Under the pieces are notes generated by a model. The model searched no databases. It worked only from the letters and a program-made list of their open reading frames with translations, and was not told the origin of the DNA. Shown in pieces: positions 35,192 to 44,281 of a DNA stretch of 64,000 nucleotides (its first letter is position 1; every line of letters starts with the position of its first letter). The DNA comes from Bacteroidales bacterium. GTDB lineage: Bacteria; Bacteroidota; Bacteroidia; Bacteroidales; P3. Both the position numbers and the translations under genes were made by a program. The stretch spans positions 99,936 through 163,935 of the forward strand of contig JAGBOF010000036.1 in NCBI GenBank assembly GCA_017633985.1, in the 5' to 3' direction.

Positions 35192-36634
35192 ATGAATGAG
35201 GAGCAAAAAATAATTAATGATGTAACCGACGGACAGTATAAATACGGTTTTGTTACCGACATCGCAACTGACGATATCGGTAAGGGAATTAACGAAGATA
35301 TTGTAAGGAAAATATCCGCTATGAAGCAAGAACCGCAGTGGCTTTTACAATACCGTTTAAAAGCTTTCCGTACTTGGCAAACTATGAAAATGCCTACGTG
35401 GGCACATTTGAAGATTCCCGAAATTAACTTCCAGGATATAATCTATTATGCTGCACCTAAACAAAACAAAAAGAAATCCCTTGACGAGGTTGACCCTGAA
35501 ATTTTGGATACCTTTAATAAACTCGGAATTCCTTTGCATGAACAAAAAGTTTTGGCAGGTGTTGCCGTTGATGCGGTGATGGATTCTGTCAGCGTAAAGA
35601 CTACTTTTCAGGATACTTTGCAAAAATACGGCATTATTTTTTGTTCTATGAGCGAGGCAATAAAGAACCATCCCGATTTAGTGCAAAAATATCTCGGCAG
35701 TGTTGTGCCTTACAACGACAACTTCTTTGCTGCGCTGAACTGTGCAGTATTTTCCGACGGTAGCTTCTGTTATATCCCCAGGGGTGTGCATTGCCCAGTG
35801 GATTTATCCACCTATTTCCGCATCAATGCCAAAGGTACGGGACAGTTTGAGCGTACTCTGATTGTTGCCGACGAAGGTGCATCGGTTTCTTACATGGAAG
35901 GTTGCACCGCTCCGCAAAGAGACGAAAACCAATTGCACGCTGCAATCGTTGAAATAGTGGTTATGAAAGACGCCAACGTAAAATATTCCACCGTTCAGAA
36001 CTGGTATCCGGGTGATAAGGATGGTAAAGGCGGTATATTCAATTTTGTAACAAAGCGCGGCATATGTAAAGGCAACAATGCAAAACTTTCGTGGACGCAG
36101 GTGGAAACCGGATCGGCTCTGACGTGGAAATATCCGTCCTGCGTGCTTGCGGGAGACAACAGTATAGGGGAATTCTATTCCGTTGCGGTAACTAACAATT
36201 ATCAGATGGCGGATACGGGAACCAAGATGATACATCTGGGCAAAAATACCAAAAGTACGATTATGAGTAAGGGTATTTCGGCGGGCAGAAGCGAGAACTC
36301 TTACCGCGGATTGGTAAAAGTAGCCAAAAGTGCGGAGAATGCCAAGAACTTTTCGCAATGCGATTCGCTGCTTTTGACTGATAAATGCGGTGCCCATACG
36401 TTTCCTTATATCAGTGTGGATAATTCGACGGCAGTAGTGGAGCATGAGGCTACTACATCGAAGATTTCCGAAGAGCAACTTATGTATTGCCGCCAAAGAG
36501 GCATAAGCGAAGAAAGTGCCATCGGATTAATCGTAAACGGTTACGCAAAAGACGTTCTTAACAGGTTGCCTATGGAGTTCGCAGTGGAAGCCCAAAAACT
36601 TCTTTCCATCTCTTTGGAAAACAAAGTCGGCTAA
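35192..36634 (+). CDS. sufB: Fe-S cluster assembly scaffold SufB
   Basis: The protein has 480 residues, full length. The core shows [38 protein letters not shown], the beta-helix [33 protein letters not shown] and [15 protein letters not shown]. SufB with SufC and SufD forms the scaffold that builds Fe-S clusters in the cytoplasm. Unusually for Bacteroidota, no sufC or sufD follows: the next ~300 bp hold only array 8, and then pgm runs the other way. The partners may be elsewhere, or a reduced SufBC system is used. Confidence 0.95.
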   Translation: MNEEQKIINDVTDGQYKYGFVTDIATDDIGKGINEDIVRKISAMKQEPQWLLQYRLKAFRTWQTMKMPTWAHLKIPEINFQDIIYYAAPKQNKKKSLDEVDPEILDTFNKLGIPLHEQKVLAGVAVDAVMDSVSVKTTFQDTLQKYGIIFCSMSEAIKNHPDLVQKYLGSVVPYNDNFFAALNCAVFSDGSFCYIPRGVHCPVDLSTYFRINAKGTGQFERTLIVADEGASVSYMEGCTAPQRDENQLHAAIVEIVVMKDANVKYSTVQNWYPGDKDGKGGIFNFVTKRGICKGNNAKLSWTQVETGSALTWKYPSCVLAGDNSIGEFYSVAVTNNYQMADTGTKMIHLGKNTKSTIMSKGISAGRSENSYRGLVKVAKSAENAKNFSQCDSLLLTDKCGAHTFPYISVDNSTAVVEHEATTSKISEEQLMYCRQRGISEESAIGLIVNGYAKDVLNRLPMEFAVEAQKLLSISLENKVG

Positions 36635-36833
36635 TTGCTGTCGGTTTACATAAGGTTGTGCCGCATGTAAGCAATAAAGAAAAAACAACATATTGCTTTT
36701 GGAAATTTAAGTATAAGAAGGCTGCAGAGGCATTGTAAAGCAATCGGTTTTTAATGCCTTTAACGGAAATATTTGTACGTAAAACGAAGGCAAAATACGG
36801 TTTTATAAACTCCTGATATCTAACGGTTAAAAA

Positions 36834-36915
36834 AAGACGCCGTAAAAAAAATATTAAAACGCCGTTTTAATAAATTAATCAGCGATAAAAATTTATTAAA
36901 ACGGCGTTTTATTTT
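36834..36915. repeat. 21-bp modular array 8 (order A-A-B-A')
   Basis: Centres are 36840 (ACGCCGT), 36862 (ACGCCGT), 36883 (AATCAGCGAT) and 36904 (ACGGCGT). The first step is 22 bp, in an A run, and the others are 21. The second A and the last A' with flanks make a long inverted repeat around B. It lies between convergent sufB and pgm and may terminate both. The preceding 200 bp (36635-36830) show nothing recognisable. Confidence 0.86.
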
Positions 36916-36932
36916 AGTCCCTTGTAATTTGA

Positions 36933-38669
36933 TTATTGTAAATTCAGTTCCTGTTTGATTTTTTCTATTTTCTCGATGGATTTTTCCTGCAATTGTTCAA
37001 AGTTATCACCTATTGAATATTCGCTTCTCACACCGAAATAGAATTTTATTTTAGGTTCAGTTCCCGAAGGACGTACCGAGATTTTGCTTCCGTCCTTTAA
37101 GTAGAACTGTAACACGTTTGATTCAGGCAAAGTGATTTTCTCGGTGGTGTTTTTGACTAAATCTGCGGATAATTGCCGTTGGTAATCTTTTATCATAACA
37201 ACTTTTTGTCCTAAAATCTCTTTCGGAGGGTTCAAACGGAAATCCGACATCATTTTTTCTATTTCTTCCGCACCTGTTTTGCCTTTTCTGACTATTGAAA
37301 GCAGGCTTTCCTGATAATAACCGTATTGTTGGTAAATTTCAAGGAGGATTTCATACAATGTTCTGCCCTGTTGTTTTGCCCATGCAGCCATTTCCGCCAA
37401 TAAACAGCATGTTGCAACGGCGTCTTTGTCCCTTACAATGTCAGAAGGCATATATCCGTAACTTTCTTCGCCGCCGCCGATATATTTTTCCTTACCTTCA
37501 AGTTCCAAAACCTTATCGGCAATCCATTTAAATCCCGTAAGGACATCGTAACATTTAACACCGAAACTGTCGGCAATAACTTTGATAAGCTCGCTTGTGA
37601 CAATAGTTTTGATAACAAACTCTTTGCCTCTCAAACGTAACAATTCTTTGTTGCGTAATAATATATAATAGGTAAGAAGCGTTGCCGTCTGATTGCCGTT
37701 TAACAACACCATCTCCCCTTTTTGGTTTCTGACACATAATGCTTCCCTGTCAGCGTCTGGATCTGATGCAAGGGCTATGTCACATGCGTTTTCTTCCGCA
37801 AGTTTCAATACTCTTTCAAGTGCAACACGCTCTTCAGGATTAGGGGAAAGACATGTCGGGAAATTTCCGTCAGGTTTTGACTGTTCGGGTTCGCATATTA
37901 TGTTTTTAAATCCCCATCTGCGTAATGCCTCCGGTATCATTTTGTAACCCGTACCGTGTAAAGGCGTGTATGCAATGCGTATATTTTTAAATGTATCTAA
38001 ATTGGCAGTAGCCAAAGAGATGCTTTCTGTTTTTTTGTAATAAATCTCATCAAATGATCCGTCCAGTAAGGTTATGTTTTCCATACCTTGTTGGATTTTT
38101 ACCTGCGAAATATCAGTTATCTTATTAACTTGGTCAATTACATTCACATCATGCGGCGGCACTAACTGTCCTCCGTCATTCCAATAAGCCTTATAACCGT
38201 TATATTCTTTAGGATTATGGGAAGCCGTCAGCATTACACCTGCATCACATCCCAATTCCCTTACGGCAAATGACAACAAAGGCGTCGGATGTATCTCTTC
38301 AAACAAATAAACCTTGATACCGTTGGCAGCAAACACCTTGGCAACGATTTGGGCAAACTCTTTGCTGTTATTTCTTGAGTCGAAAGAAACCGCAACCTTT
38401 ATTTCCTTTTTATCTTTGTTCTCCTGTAAAATATAATTGGCAAAACCTTGGGTTGATTGTGACACTACGACACTGTTCATTCTGTTGGTGCCCACACCCA
38501 TTATCCCTCTCAAACCGCCTGTTCCGAAAGAAAGTTTTTTATAAAACGCATCATTGAATTCGTTTACATCTTCCGCTTGCAGTCTTCTGATTTCGTTTTT
38601 TATATCTTCGCTTACCGAACTGTTTAACCACAGTTGAGCATTTTTTACAGCATTCTTGTCTAATTCCAT
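36933..38669 (-). CDS. Phosphoglucomutase/phosphomannomutase family (phospho-sugar mutase)
   Basis: The protein has 578 residues of the alpha-D-phosphohexomutase superfamily. The catalytic serine is in TASHNPKEYNGYKAYW, the metal loop is DPDADREAL, the sugar-binding loop GGEESYGYM and the phosphate-binding loop RPSGTEPKIKFYF. These motifs are typical of the long PGM2/PgcA-type phosphoglucomutase. It interconverts glucose-1-P and glucose-6-P (or mannose or pentose phosphates) in the cytoplasm. It starts 8 bp after the Sel1 gene upstream and is probably third in that operon. Confidence 0.93.
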   Translation of the reverse strand: MELDKNAVKNAQLWLNSSVSEDIKNEIRRLQAEDVNEFNDAFYKKLSFGTGGLRGIMGVGTNRMNSVVVSQSTQGFANYILQENKDKKEIKVAVSFDSRNNSKEFAQIVAKVFAANGIKVYLFEEIHPTPLLSFAVRELGCDAGVMLTASHNPKEYNGYKAYWNDGGQLVPPHDVNVIDQVNKITDISQVKIQQGMENITLLDGSFDEIYYKKTESISLATANLDTFKNIRIAYTPLHGTGYKMIPEALRRWGFKNIICEPEQSKPDGNFPTCLSPNPEERVALERVLKLAEENACDIALASDPDADREALCVRNQKGEMVLLNGNQTATLLTYYILLRNKELLRLRGKEFVIKTIVTSELIKVIADSFGVKCYDVLTGFKWIADKVLELEGKEKYIGGGEESYGYMPSDIVRDKDAVATCCLLAEMAAWAKQQGRTLYEILLEIYQQYGYYQESLLSIVRKGKTGAEEIEKMMSDFRLNPPKEILGQKVVMIKDYQRQLSADLVKNTTEKITLPESNVLQFYLKDGSKISVRPSGTEPKIKFYFGVRSEYSIGDNFEQLQEKSIEKIEKIKQELNLQ

Positions 38670-38677
38670 AGTTATTC

Positions 38678-39688
38678 TTATCTTCTTTTTTTATTTAATC
38701 TGATTCCTTCCATCAACGACAACTCGTTTATAGCCTCTACACTGCCGAGTTCAGCCGCTTTTTTGAAACATTTTTCAGCCTCTTTGGTATTTTGTTTAAG
38801 GTTTACACCCCTTTGATATTCCTTACCGAGAATAAGCCAACTCTCTGCACGGGTAAATTTCTTGACATCCATATCCAAAAATCCGCTGAAATCATTGTAT
38901 TTGTTGTATCTGTTTACGGCATTCATTTCTTTAGCCAAAGAAAGTCCTTGGTTTGCCGCCAAAACATAATATTCCATTGCCTTTTGTCTGTCTTGTTCAA
39001 TTCCGTTTCCTTTATCCAATAGCTCCGCATAAGCAAATTGTGCCATAGGATCGTTGTTTGCCAAAGGAATTTCCAATAATTGCAATGCTCTTTCATAATC
39101 AGGACGTACGGATTGGTTGCATGACAATATGTAAGCAAGGCATGCCATTGACGGAGTGTCATTCTGTGCCACCGCTTTCTCATACCAATATGCCGCTTCC
39201 TGCAAATTCTGCTCTACGGGACTGCCTTCAAGGTACATATCGCCTAAACGTCTTTGTGCATAGGCTTCGTGGCGTTCTGCGCAGACACGGTACCAAACCA
39301 TTGCACGTGCAGGAGATTTTACAGTGCCTTCCCCCTGATCAAACATAACGGCAACTTTCAACTGGGATTTCTCATTACCTCTTTCCGCAGCCTTCAAATA
39401 ATAATTAAATGCATTGGTAAGATTTTGTGTTGTGCCAAGACCGTTTTCATACATATAGGCAGTTTTGTATTGACTCTCTACATTGTTTTTATCCGCAGCC
39501 TGTTTGTACCAAACAAAAGCATCTTTGTAAGACTGCAACATTCCCACACCGTTATAATACTGATTGGCCAATTCATACATACTTCTGACATTACCGCTTT
39601 TGGCTTTTTGCAACAAACCCTGCGCATTGGCAGATGTAACAGCCAATCCTATAAAAGCAATTATCAAAAAACTCTTTTTTATATTCAT
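38678..39688 (-). CDS. Periplasmic Sel1-repeat (SLR) protein, 336 residues
   Basis: A signal peptide (residues 1-22, ending ANA) is followed by about seven Sel1-like repeats of ~36 residues with the typical pattern A.Y.LG..Y..G.G...D..KA..WY.KAA (for example YNGVGMLQSYKDAFVWYKQA and YENGLGTTQNLTNAFNYY). SLR proteins are alpha-solenoids that mediate protein contacts, often in envelope signalling. The partner is unknown. It lies between a second SLR gene (66-bp gap) and the phosphoglucomutase gene (8-bp gap). Confidence 0.88.
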   Translation of the reverse strand: MNIKKSFLIIAFIGLAVTSANAQGLLQKAKSGNVRSMYELANQYYNGVGMLQSYKDAFVWYKQAADKNNVESQYKTAYMYENGLGTTQNLTNAFNYYLKAAERGNEKSQLKVAVMFDQGEGTVKSPARAMVWYRVCAERHEAYAQRRLGDMYLEGSPVEQNLQEAAYWYEKAVAQNDTPSMACLAYILSCNQSVRPDYERALQLLEIPLANNDPMAQFAYAELLDKGNGIEQDRQKAMEYYVLAANQGLSLAKEMNAVNRYNKYNDFSGFLDMDVKKFTRAESWLILGKEYQRGVNLKQNTKEAEKCFKKAAELGSVEAINELSLMEGIRLNKKRR

Positions 39689-39720
39689 TTTATATTATCT
39701 TTTGCGTACAATATTATTTA

Positions 39721-39753
39721 TATGCTACATACTACGTATACGTACTGCATAAA
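39721..39753. repeat. TACATACT-type interspersed repeat, copy 2
   Basis: CTACATACTACGTATACGTA and a following CTGCATAAA fill the gap between the two Sel1 genes. It resembles the repeats at 7494-7530 and 57698-57764, and is centred on the palindrome TACGTATACGTA. Confidence 0.55.
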
Positions 39754-40335
39754 TCAGTCTTCGTATTGCCAAAGCTCTTCTTTATTCCAAAACTCAAGAG
39801 CCGTAGGATAACCTTCGTTAAATGCAAGCTTAATGTAATTTATTCCTTTTGCTATATCCTTCGTACAACCCTGTCCGTAATAAAGCATTGTTCCCGTTTT
39901 GAACATCGCTTTTGCCAGATTGCCTTTGTCGGCTGCTTTTTTATAGTAGTTAAATGCCGTCTGAAGATTTTTATTGGCACCTACACCTTTTTCATACATC
40001 TCCCCCAAACAATAAGAAGCCTCATACATTCCCAAAGTATCGGCCTGATTAAAATATGTATATGCAAGATGGAAATTTTGCTGCACGTCAATGCCGTAAT
40101 AATACATCTCACCCAAAGCCAATGCCGCATCTTTCTGATTTTGTGCCGCCGCCTTTTTATACCAATACAAAGCCTTGGAAATATCCTTCTGATAACGGTT
40201 ATCCTGTGAGTACATACGTCCCAATTTGTACTGCGCACCTGCATCACCGTCCTCTGCAGCCCTCATATACGTTATTTGACCGAAAGCATTACCGAACGCA
40301 AGAAACAAAAATGCCGGTAAAATCCATTTCTTCAT
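39754..40335 (-). CDS. Periplasmic Sel1-repeat (SLR) protein, 193 residues
   Basis: Start 40335 gives a signal peptide MKKWILPAFLFLAFGNAFGQ; an ATG 12 bp upstream is possible but adds only MGNI. Four Sel1 repeats follow (AQYKLGRMYSQD..., LALGEMYYYGIDV..., YCLGEMYEKGVGA..., FKTGTMLYYGQGC...). It is the first gene of the operon that continues with the longer SLR protein and the phosphoglucomutase. The promoter at 40377-40407 fits the consensus exactly. Confidence 0.88.
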   Translation of the reverse strand: MKKWILPAFLFLAFGNAFGQITYMRAAEDGDAGAQYKLGRMYSQDNRYQKDISKALYWYKKAAAQNQKDAALALGEMYYYGIDVQQNFHLAYTYFNQADTLGMYEASYCLGEMYEKGVGANKNLQTAFNYYKKAADKGNLAKAMFKTGTMLYYGQGCTKDIAKGINYIKLAFNEGYPTALEFWNKEELWQYED

Positions 40336-40376
40336 TATATTGCCCATATTATATAACTTTTTCTTTAATTAAAGCG

Positions 40377-40407
40377 CAAAAATACTAAATTTTTATGTAT
40401 CTGCAAA
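40377..40407 (-). promoter_or_regulatory. Promoter of the Sel1-Sel1-phosphoglucomutase operon
   Basis: On the minus strand TTTG (40407-40404), 19 bp, then TATTTTTG (40384-40377). It lies in the 300-bp divergent gap to ispG; the ispG side has a -7 box TAATTTTG at 40588-40595. I see no other feature in this gap. Confidence 0.78.
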
Positions 40408-40639
40408 GATATAAATTTAAAAATCACAACATTTTTGCTTATTTTCACAAAAATCATACCGAAAAAGAAAAATCATAAACAATGTGCCGCATTAAAATAA
40501 AACTGTTACGGTTGAACAAAACCGAAGCTTTTATATAATTAAATGCTGCGTTAATACGATAATAATCTTACTTACAAAAATTTTTATTAATTTTGCCGCC
40601 GTGAAATAATTATTCGAAAAATCTATATAATAACAAATC

Positions 40640-41992
40640 ATGAAAAACGGCAGTATTGAAGTAAAAGTCGGCAATATTATCATAGGAGGAAACAATCCCG
40701 TTGTTATACAGTCCATGACCAACACGGACACATTGGATACCGCTGCAACGGTTGAACAAACCGTACGTTTGGTTGAACAAGGCTGCCAAATGGTAAGGAT
40801 AACTGCGGCAGATATATCACAAGCCGAGAACCTGTATAATATAAAGAATGAACTGATCAAATGTAATATCAACGTCCCTTTGGTTGCCGATATTCACTTT
40901 AATCCCAAAGCTGCGGAAATAAGTGCATCCGTTGTTGAAAAAATACGTATCAATCCTGGTAATTATGTAGACAGAAAATGGAATCCTGATTATACCGAAA
41001 AAGATTATGAAGATATTTTAAACAAAGCAAAAGACAACATATTTCCTTTAATAGACATCTGTAAAAAACACGGCACTGCCGTACGCATAGGTGTCAATCA
41101 CGGTTCCTTGAGCGAAAGAATCTTATTCAAATACGGCAATACTCCTTTGGCAATGGCGGAAAGTGCAATGGAATTCTTAAGAATGTTCAATGAAATGGAT
41201 TTTCATAAGATTGTCGTATCAATGAAAGCCAGCGACGTGCCGGTTATGTACCGTGCCAATAAGATTCTGGTTGATAAGATGCAAAAAGAAAACATGTACT
41301 ATCCGCTTCATTTGGGCGTTACCGAAGCCGGCAACGGTCAGGAAGCAAGAATAAAAAGTATTTGCGGGATCGCTCCGCTTTTGTTACAGGGTATTGGCGA
41401 TACGATACGTGTTTCGTTGACCGAGAAACCAGAAAATGAAATCCCCATTGCCAAACAAATAGCCGACATAGAGAAAAACAATGACATATATTATATAGGT
41501 AAAACTGCATTGGATTTGCTTGAAGGAACAATAAAAACCCTGCCTACTGAAGATGATGAAAATATGACGGCGTTAAAAAAAATTAATACGCCGTTTGAAA
41601 AAAATAAAACGCCATTTCACGAAAATAAAACAGCGTTTTATTTTAACAGGGAAATTCTTCAATCTTTAGGGCTGAAAAGATACAAAGCAGAATTCGTTGC
41701 ATGCCCTTCGTGCGGCCGCACAAAATATGATATAGAGACGGCTTTGGCAAAGGTGAAAAGTGCATGTTCACACTTAAAAGGCTTAAAAATTGCCGTTATG
41801 GGCTGCATCGTAAACGGTCCCGGCGAAATGGCTGACGCCGATTACGGTTACATAGGTGCAGGCAATAACACCGTCAATTTATACAGAGGTAAGAATCTGA
41901 TTCTCTCCCACGTAGATGAAACCAAAGCAATAGATGAACTTATCGGATTAATAAAACAAGACGGCAATTGGGAAGAACCGTCCGCTAATTGA
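40640..41992 (+). CDS. ispG: 4-hydroxy-3-methylbut-2-enyl-diphosphate synthase IspG (GcpE), unusual form
   Basis: Reduces methylerythritol cyclodiphosphate to HMBPP, the penultimate MEP step, using a [4Fe-4S] cluster. The TIM barrel (about 1-275) shows IQSMTNTDT, KIRINPGNYVD and GVNHGSLSERI. The Fe-S domain has ligands Cys355 and Cys358 (ACPSCGRT) and Cys389, with Glu396 in NGPGE; ADADYGYIGAG is typical of the long A*-class enzymes of Bacteroidota and plants. Those are about 600 residues; this one has 450 and lacks the A* domain. In its place residues ~309-335 are encoded by four 21-bp repeat modules (41567-41644), giving the repeating TPFEKNKTPFHENKTAF-like linker. Confidence 0.93.
   Translation: MKNGSIEVKVGNIIIGGNNPVVIQSMTNTDTLDTAATVEQTVRLVEQGCQMVRITAADISQAENLYNIKNELIKCNINVPLVADIHFNPKAAEISASVVEKIRINPGNYVDRKWNPDYTEKDYEDILNKAKDNIFPLIDICKKHGTAVRIGVNHGSLSERILFKYGNTPLAMAESAMEFLRMFNEMDFHKIVVSMKASDVPVMYRANKILVDKMQKENMYYPLHLGVTEAGNGQEARIKSICGIAPLLLQGIGDTIRVSLTEKPENEIPIAKQIADIEKNNDIYYIGKTALDLLEGTIKTLPTEDDENMTALKKINTPFEKNKTPFHENKTAFYFNREILQSLGLKRYKAEFVACPSCGRTKYDIETALAKVKSACSHLKGLKIAVMGCIVNGPGEMADADYGYIGAGNNTVNLYRGKNLILSHVDETKAIDELIGLIKQDGNWEEPSAN
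41567..41644. repeat. 21-bp modular array inside ispG (four A-type units)
   Basis: Unit cores begin at 41567 (ACGGCGTT), 41588 (ACGCCGTTT), 41609 (ACGCCATTT) and 41630 (ACAGCGTTT), all 21 bp apart and therefore in one reading frame. The right edge TTTTATTTT matches intergenic arrays. The units encode Thr-Pro/Ala-Phe steps in the linker between the barrel and Fe-S domain. Confidence 0.88.
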
Positions 41993-42029
41993 GCATAAAA
42001 CAGAAATAAAACATTAATATAATTTATCA

Positions 42030-43031
42030 GTGTCTGACATTAAAAAACTCTTAATACTCGGCAACTCTTCGTCTGTGCATACCGATAACTTAAAATCATT
42101 GGTTGAAGGCTATTTTACGCAAACGGTGATTTTAGACAACAAAGATTTTTCCCTGCATTCTCCTTTAAAACTTATAAAAGCAGTAAGGAATGCAAAAAAA
42201 TTATTAAACTCTTTTCAACCTTCGTTTATCATTTTATACCAAATAGGTGTTGCCGCATTTTTCATTTCGTTTTTAAACCGCAAAACGCCGGTTCTGGCTG
42301 TCGGAATAGGCAGCGATATACTTACCGTGGCTGACAAATCGTTTTTTAATAAGTTCTTTGTCCGCTATGTTATAAAACACAGTAATTATTTCAATGCGGG
42401 AAGTATCGCAATCAAAGAAAAAATGCAGAGTCTGGCTAACCGTCCTATTGAAATCACAATTGCCAATCTGGGAACGGATGATATATTGCCGCAAAAGAAA
42501 CAAAACATAATCTTTTCCAACCGTTTGCATAAAGATTTGTATAACATAAATCATATTATTGATGCTTTTGCGGAGTTTTTAAAAGACAACAAAAATAAAG
42601 ATTGGAAACTTATAATTGCCGCAACGGGTAAAGAACAAGAGTATATGCAACAGGTGCGTAATTTAGGGATTGAAAAGAATACCGAATTCGTTGGTTGGCT
42701 TGACAAACAACAAAATGCTTATTATTATTCTATAAGTAAGATTTGGGTATCGTTGCCTCAAAGTGACAGTATAAGTATTTCGCTTTTGGAGGCTATGTCT
42801 GCCGGTTGCTTGCCTGTATGTTATGACGTCAAAGCGTTGGAAGGTTTTTTGGCTAATAACAAAAATGCCGTTATCGTGAATGATTTCAATGAAAACTTCT
42901 TTGAACGTGCCGTTAATTTAATCAGTGATGATATTATTGCACTTAACCGCAAAACTGCAAGGCAATTCTCCGACAAAGAAACTAACCGCCAGCGTTTCTA
43001 TTCAATATTTGACAAAGAATTTAATAATTAA
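42030..43031 (+). CDS. Glycosyltransferase, GT4-like
   Basis: The protein has 333 residues and probably starts at GTG 42030, 37 bp after ispG; no ATG fits better. The N-terminal half begins KLLILGNSSSVHT, and the C-terminal half has the GT-B donor-binding pattern: SNRLHKDLYNINHIIDAF, LIIAATGKEQEYMQQVRNLG, FVGWLDKQQNAYYY and SDSISISLLEAMSAGCLPVCYD. The last includes the conserved E of the EX7E-like motif. It transfers a sugar to an unknown acceptor, probably envelope glycan. It could be co-transcribed with ispG. Confidence 0.82.
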   Translation: MSDIKKLLILGNSSSVHTDNLKSLVEGYFTQTVILDNKDFSLHSPLKLIKAVRNAKKLLNSFQPSFIILYQIGVAAFFISFLNRKTPVLAVGIGSDILTVADKSFFNKFFVRYVIKHSNYFNAGSIAIKEKMQSLANRPIEITIANLGTDDILPQKKQNIIFSNRLHKDLYNINHIIDAFAEFLKDNKNKDWKLIIAATGKEQEYMQQVRNLGIEKNTEFVGWLDKQQNAYYYSISKIWVSLPQSDSISISLLEAMSAGCLPVCYDVKALEGFLANNKNAVIVNDFNENFFERAVNLISDDIIALNRKTARQFSDKETNRQRFYSIFDKEFNN

Positions 43032-43129
43032 ATATTCAAATACGCTGCCAATAAAATCCGTCAAACCTTCGGTATTTAACAATTCAACTGCCGCAGTATC
43101 AAATATTGCAGGCTGTATTAACATTTTTA

Positions 43130-43161
43130 TTTGGGTAAAATGAAATATTTTACTAATTTTG
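43130..43161 (+). promoter_or_regulatory. Promoter of the phospholipase D-activator-aroA operon
   Basis: TTTG (43130-43133), 20 bp, then TAATTTTG (43154-43161). It shows that the start at 43195 is used, because an upstream alternative start (43159) lies within the -7 box. Confidence 0.75.
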
Positions 43162-43194
43162 CAGTTCTTATCTTATAAGGTTACGGAAATAGAA

Positions 43195-44268
43195 ATGCAG
43201 AAAAACGACAAATATATTCTGTTTGACGACAATCTAAAGATGTATGATGCCATGTTGGAAGACATCGGCAAAGCCAAACGTGTAATCTTTTTGGAGACTT
43301 TCCGTTTCGGACGCGGTGCTATGGGAGATAAATTTCTTTTAGCATTGTATAAAAAAGCAAAAGAAGGAGTAATGATAAAGTTACTTTTGGATGCATGGGG
43401 AACAGGAAGCGATTTGTCGTATTTCAAAGACATTATTCAGGCAGGAGTAGAGATACGCTTGTACAGAAAAGTCCGTTTGACCAAAGGACGTTTGGCAAAG
43501 AACCATTGCCGTAACCACAGAAAATTGCTTATCATTGACTCGGAGATTGCTTATATGGGCTCGTCAAACATAACAGCCTACAGCGTAAGTTGGAGAGAAC
43601 TTAATTTGCGAACGACAGACCATAAGCTTTTAACCGTATTCCGCAGAAGTTTCCGCGATTCTTTCCGCACCTATAACAAATATGACATACCTATGGTAGC
43701 AAGTAATAAAAGCTACCACATAGATGACTGGATTTTCATACAGGAATATCCCGACAGTGTGCGTCAAAGAATCAAAACAAAATACGAAAAACTTATACGT
43801 GAAGCACAAAAGAAAATCATTATCGAAACTCCTTATTTTCTTCCCGGGCATACGCTTCGCAAAGAACTTATGGATGCAGCCCAACGTGGGGTTGACATAA
43901 CAATTCACGTTCCTTATAATTCCGACGTACGGGTTGTGGATATTTTAAGGCGTCATTATACGGGTAAATTATACAGTGCGGGTGTTAAGTTCAAATTCTA
44001 CGTCCCTGCAAACTTACATGCCAAAAGCGTTTTGGTAGATGATCAGACATTTTGCATATCTTCGGCTAATTTTGACTATAGAAGTTTCCGTTATCAGTAT
44101 GAATTGGCTCTTGTCGGCAAAGAACAATCCATTGTCGGGCAATTGCAGCAACATTATGCCTATACTGAACAATACAGCAGGGATTTTGATTATGATAATT
44201 GGAAACAACGCCCGGGTATTGAGAAGCTTATAGAATACATTTTATTACCATTCAGATATTTAATGTAG
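43195..44268 (+). CDS. Phospholipase D-like protein, cardiolipin synthase family
   Basis: The protein has 357 residues with two HKD motifs: NHRKLLIIDSEIAYMGSSN (about residue 108) and HAKSVLVDDQTFCISSANFD (about residue 285). Both have H, K and D. No N-terminal transmembrane helices are present, unlike ClsA; it resembles ClsB/ClsC-type cytosolic or peripheral enzymes. The likely reaction is cardiolipin formation or another phosphatidyl transfer at the inner membrane. The sigma-54 activator gene begins 13 bp after its stop. Confidence 0.87.
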   Translation: MQKNDKYILFDDNLKMYDAMLEDIGKAKRVIFLETFRFGRGAMGDKFLLALYKKAKEGVMIKLLLDAWGTGSDLSYFKDIIQAGVEIRLYRKVRLTKGRLAKNHCRNHRKLLIIDSEIAYMGSSNITAYSVSWRELNLRTTDHKLLTVFRRSFRDSFRTYNKYDIPMVASNKSYHIDDWIFIQEYPDSVRQRIKTKYEKLIREAQKKIIIETPYFLPGHTLRKELMDAAQRGVDITIHVPYNSDVRVVDILRRHYTGKLYSAGVKFKFYVPANLHAKSVLVDDQTFCISSANFDYRSFRYQYELALVGKEQSIVGQLQQHYAYTEQYSRDFDYDNWKQRPGIEKLIEYILLPFRYLM

Positions 44269-44281
44269 AAACAAAGGAATC

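Noticed and set aside
36635..36830. Remnants of sufC or another SUF gene after sufB
   Set aside because: No frame gives SUF-like motifs such as an ABC ATPase Walker A; the stretch contains stops in all frames and no recognisable sequence.
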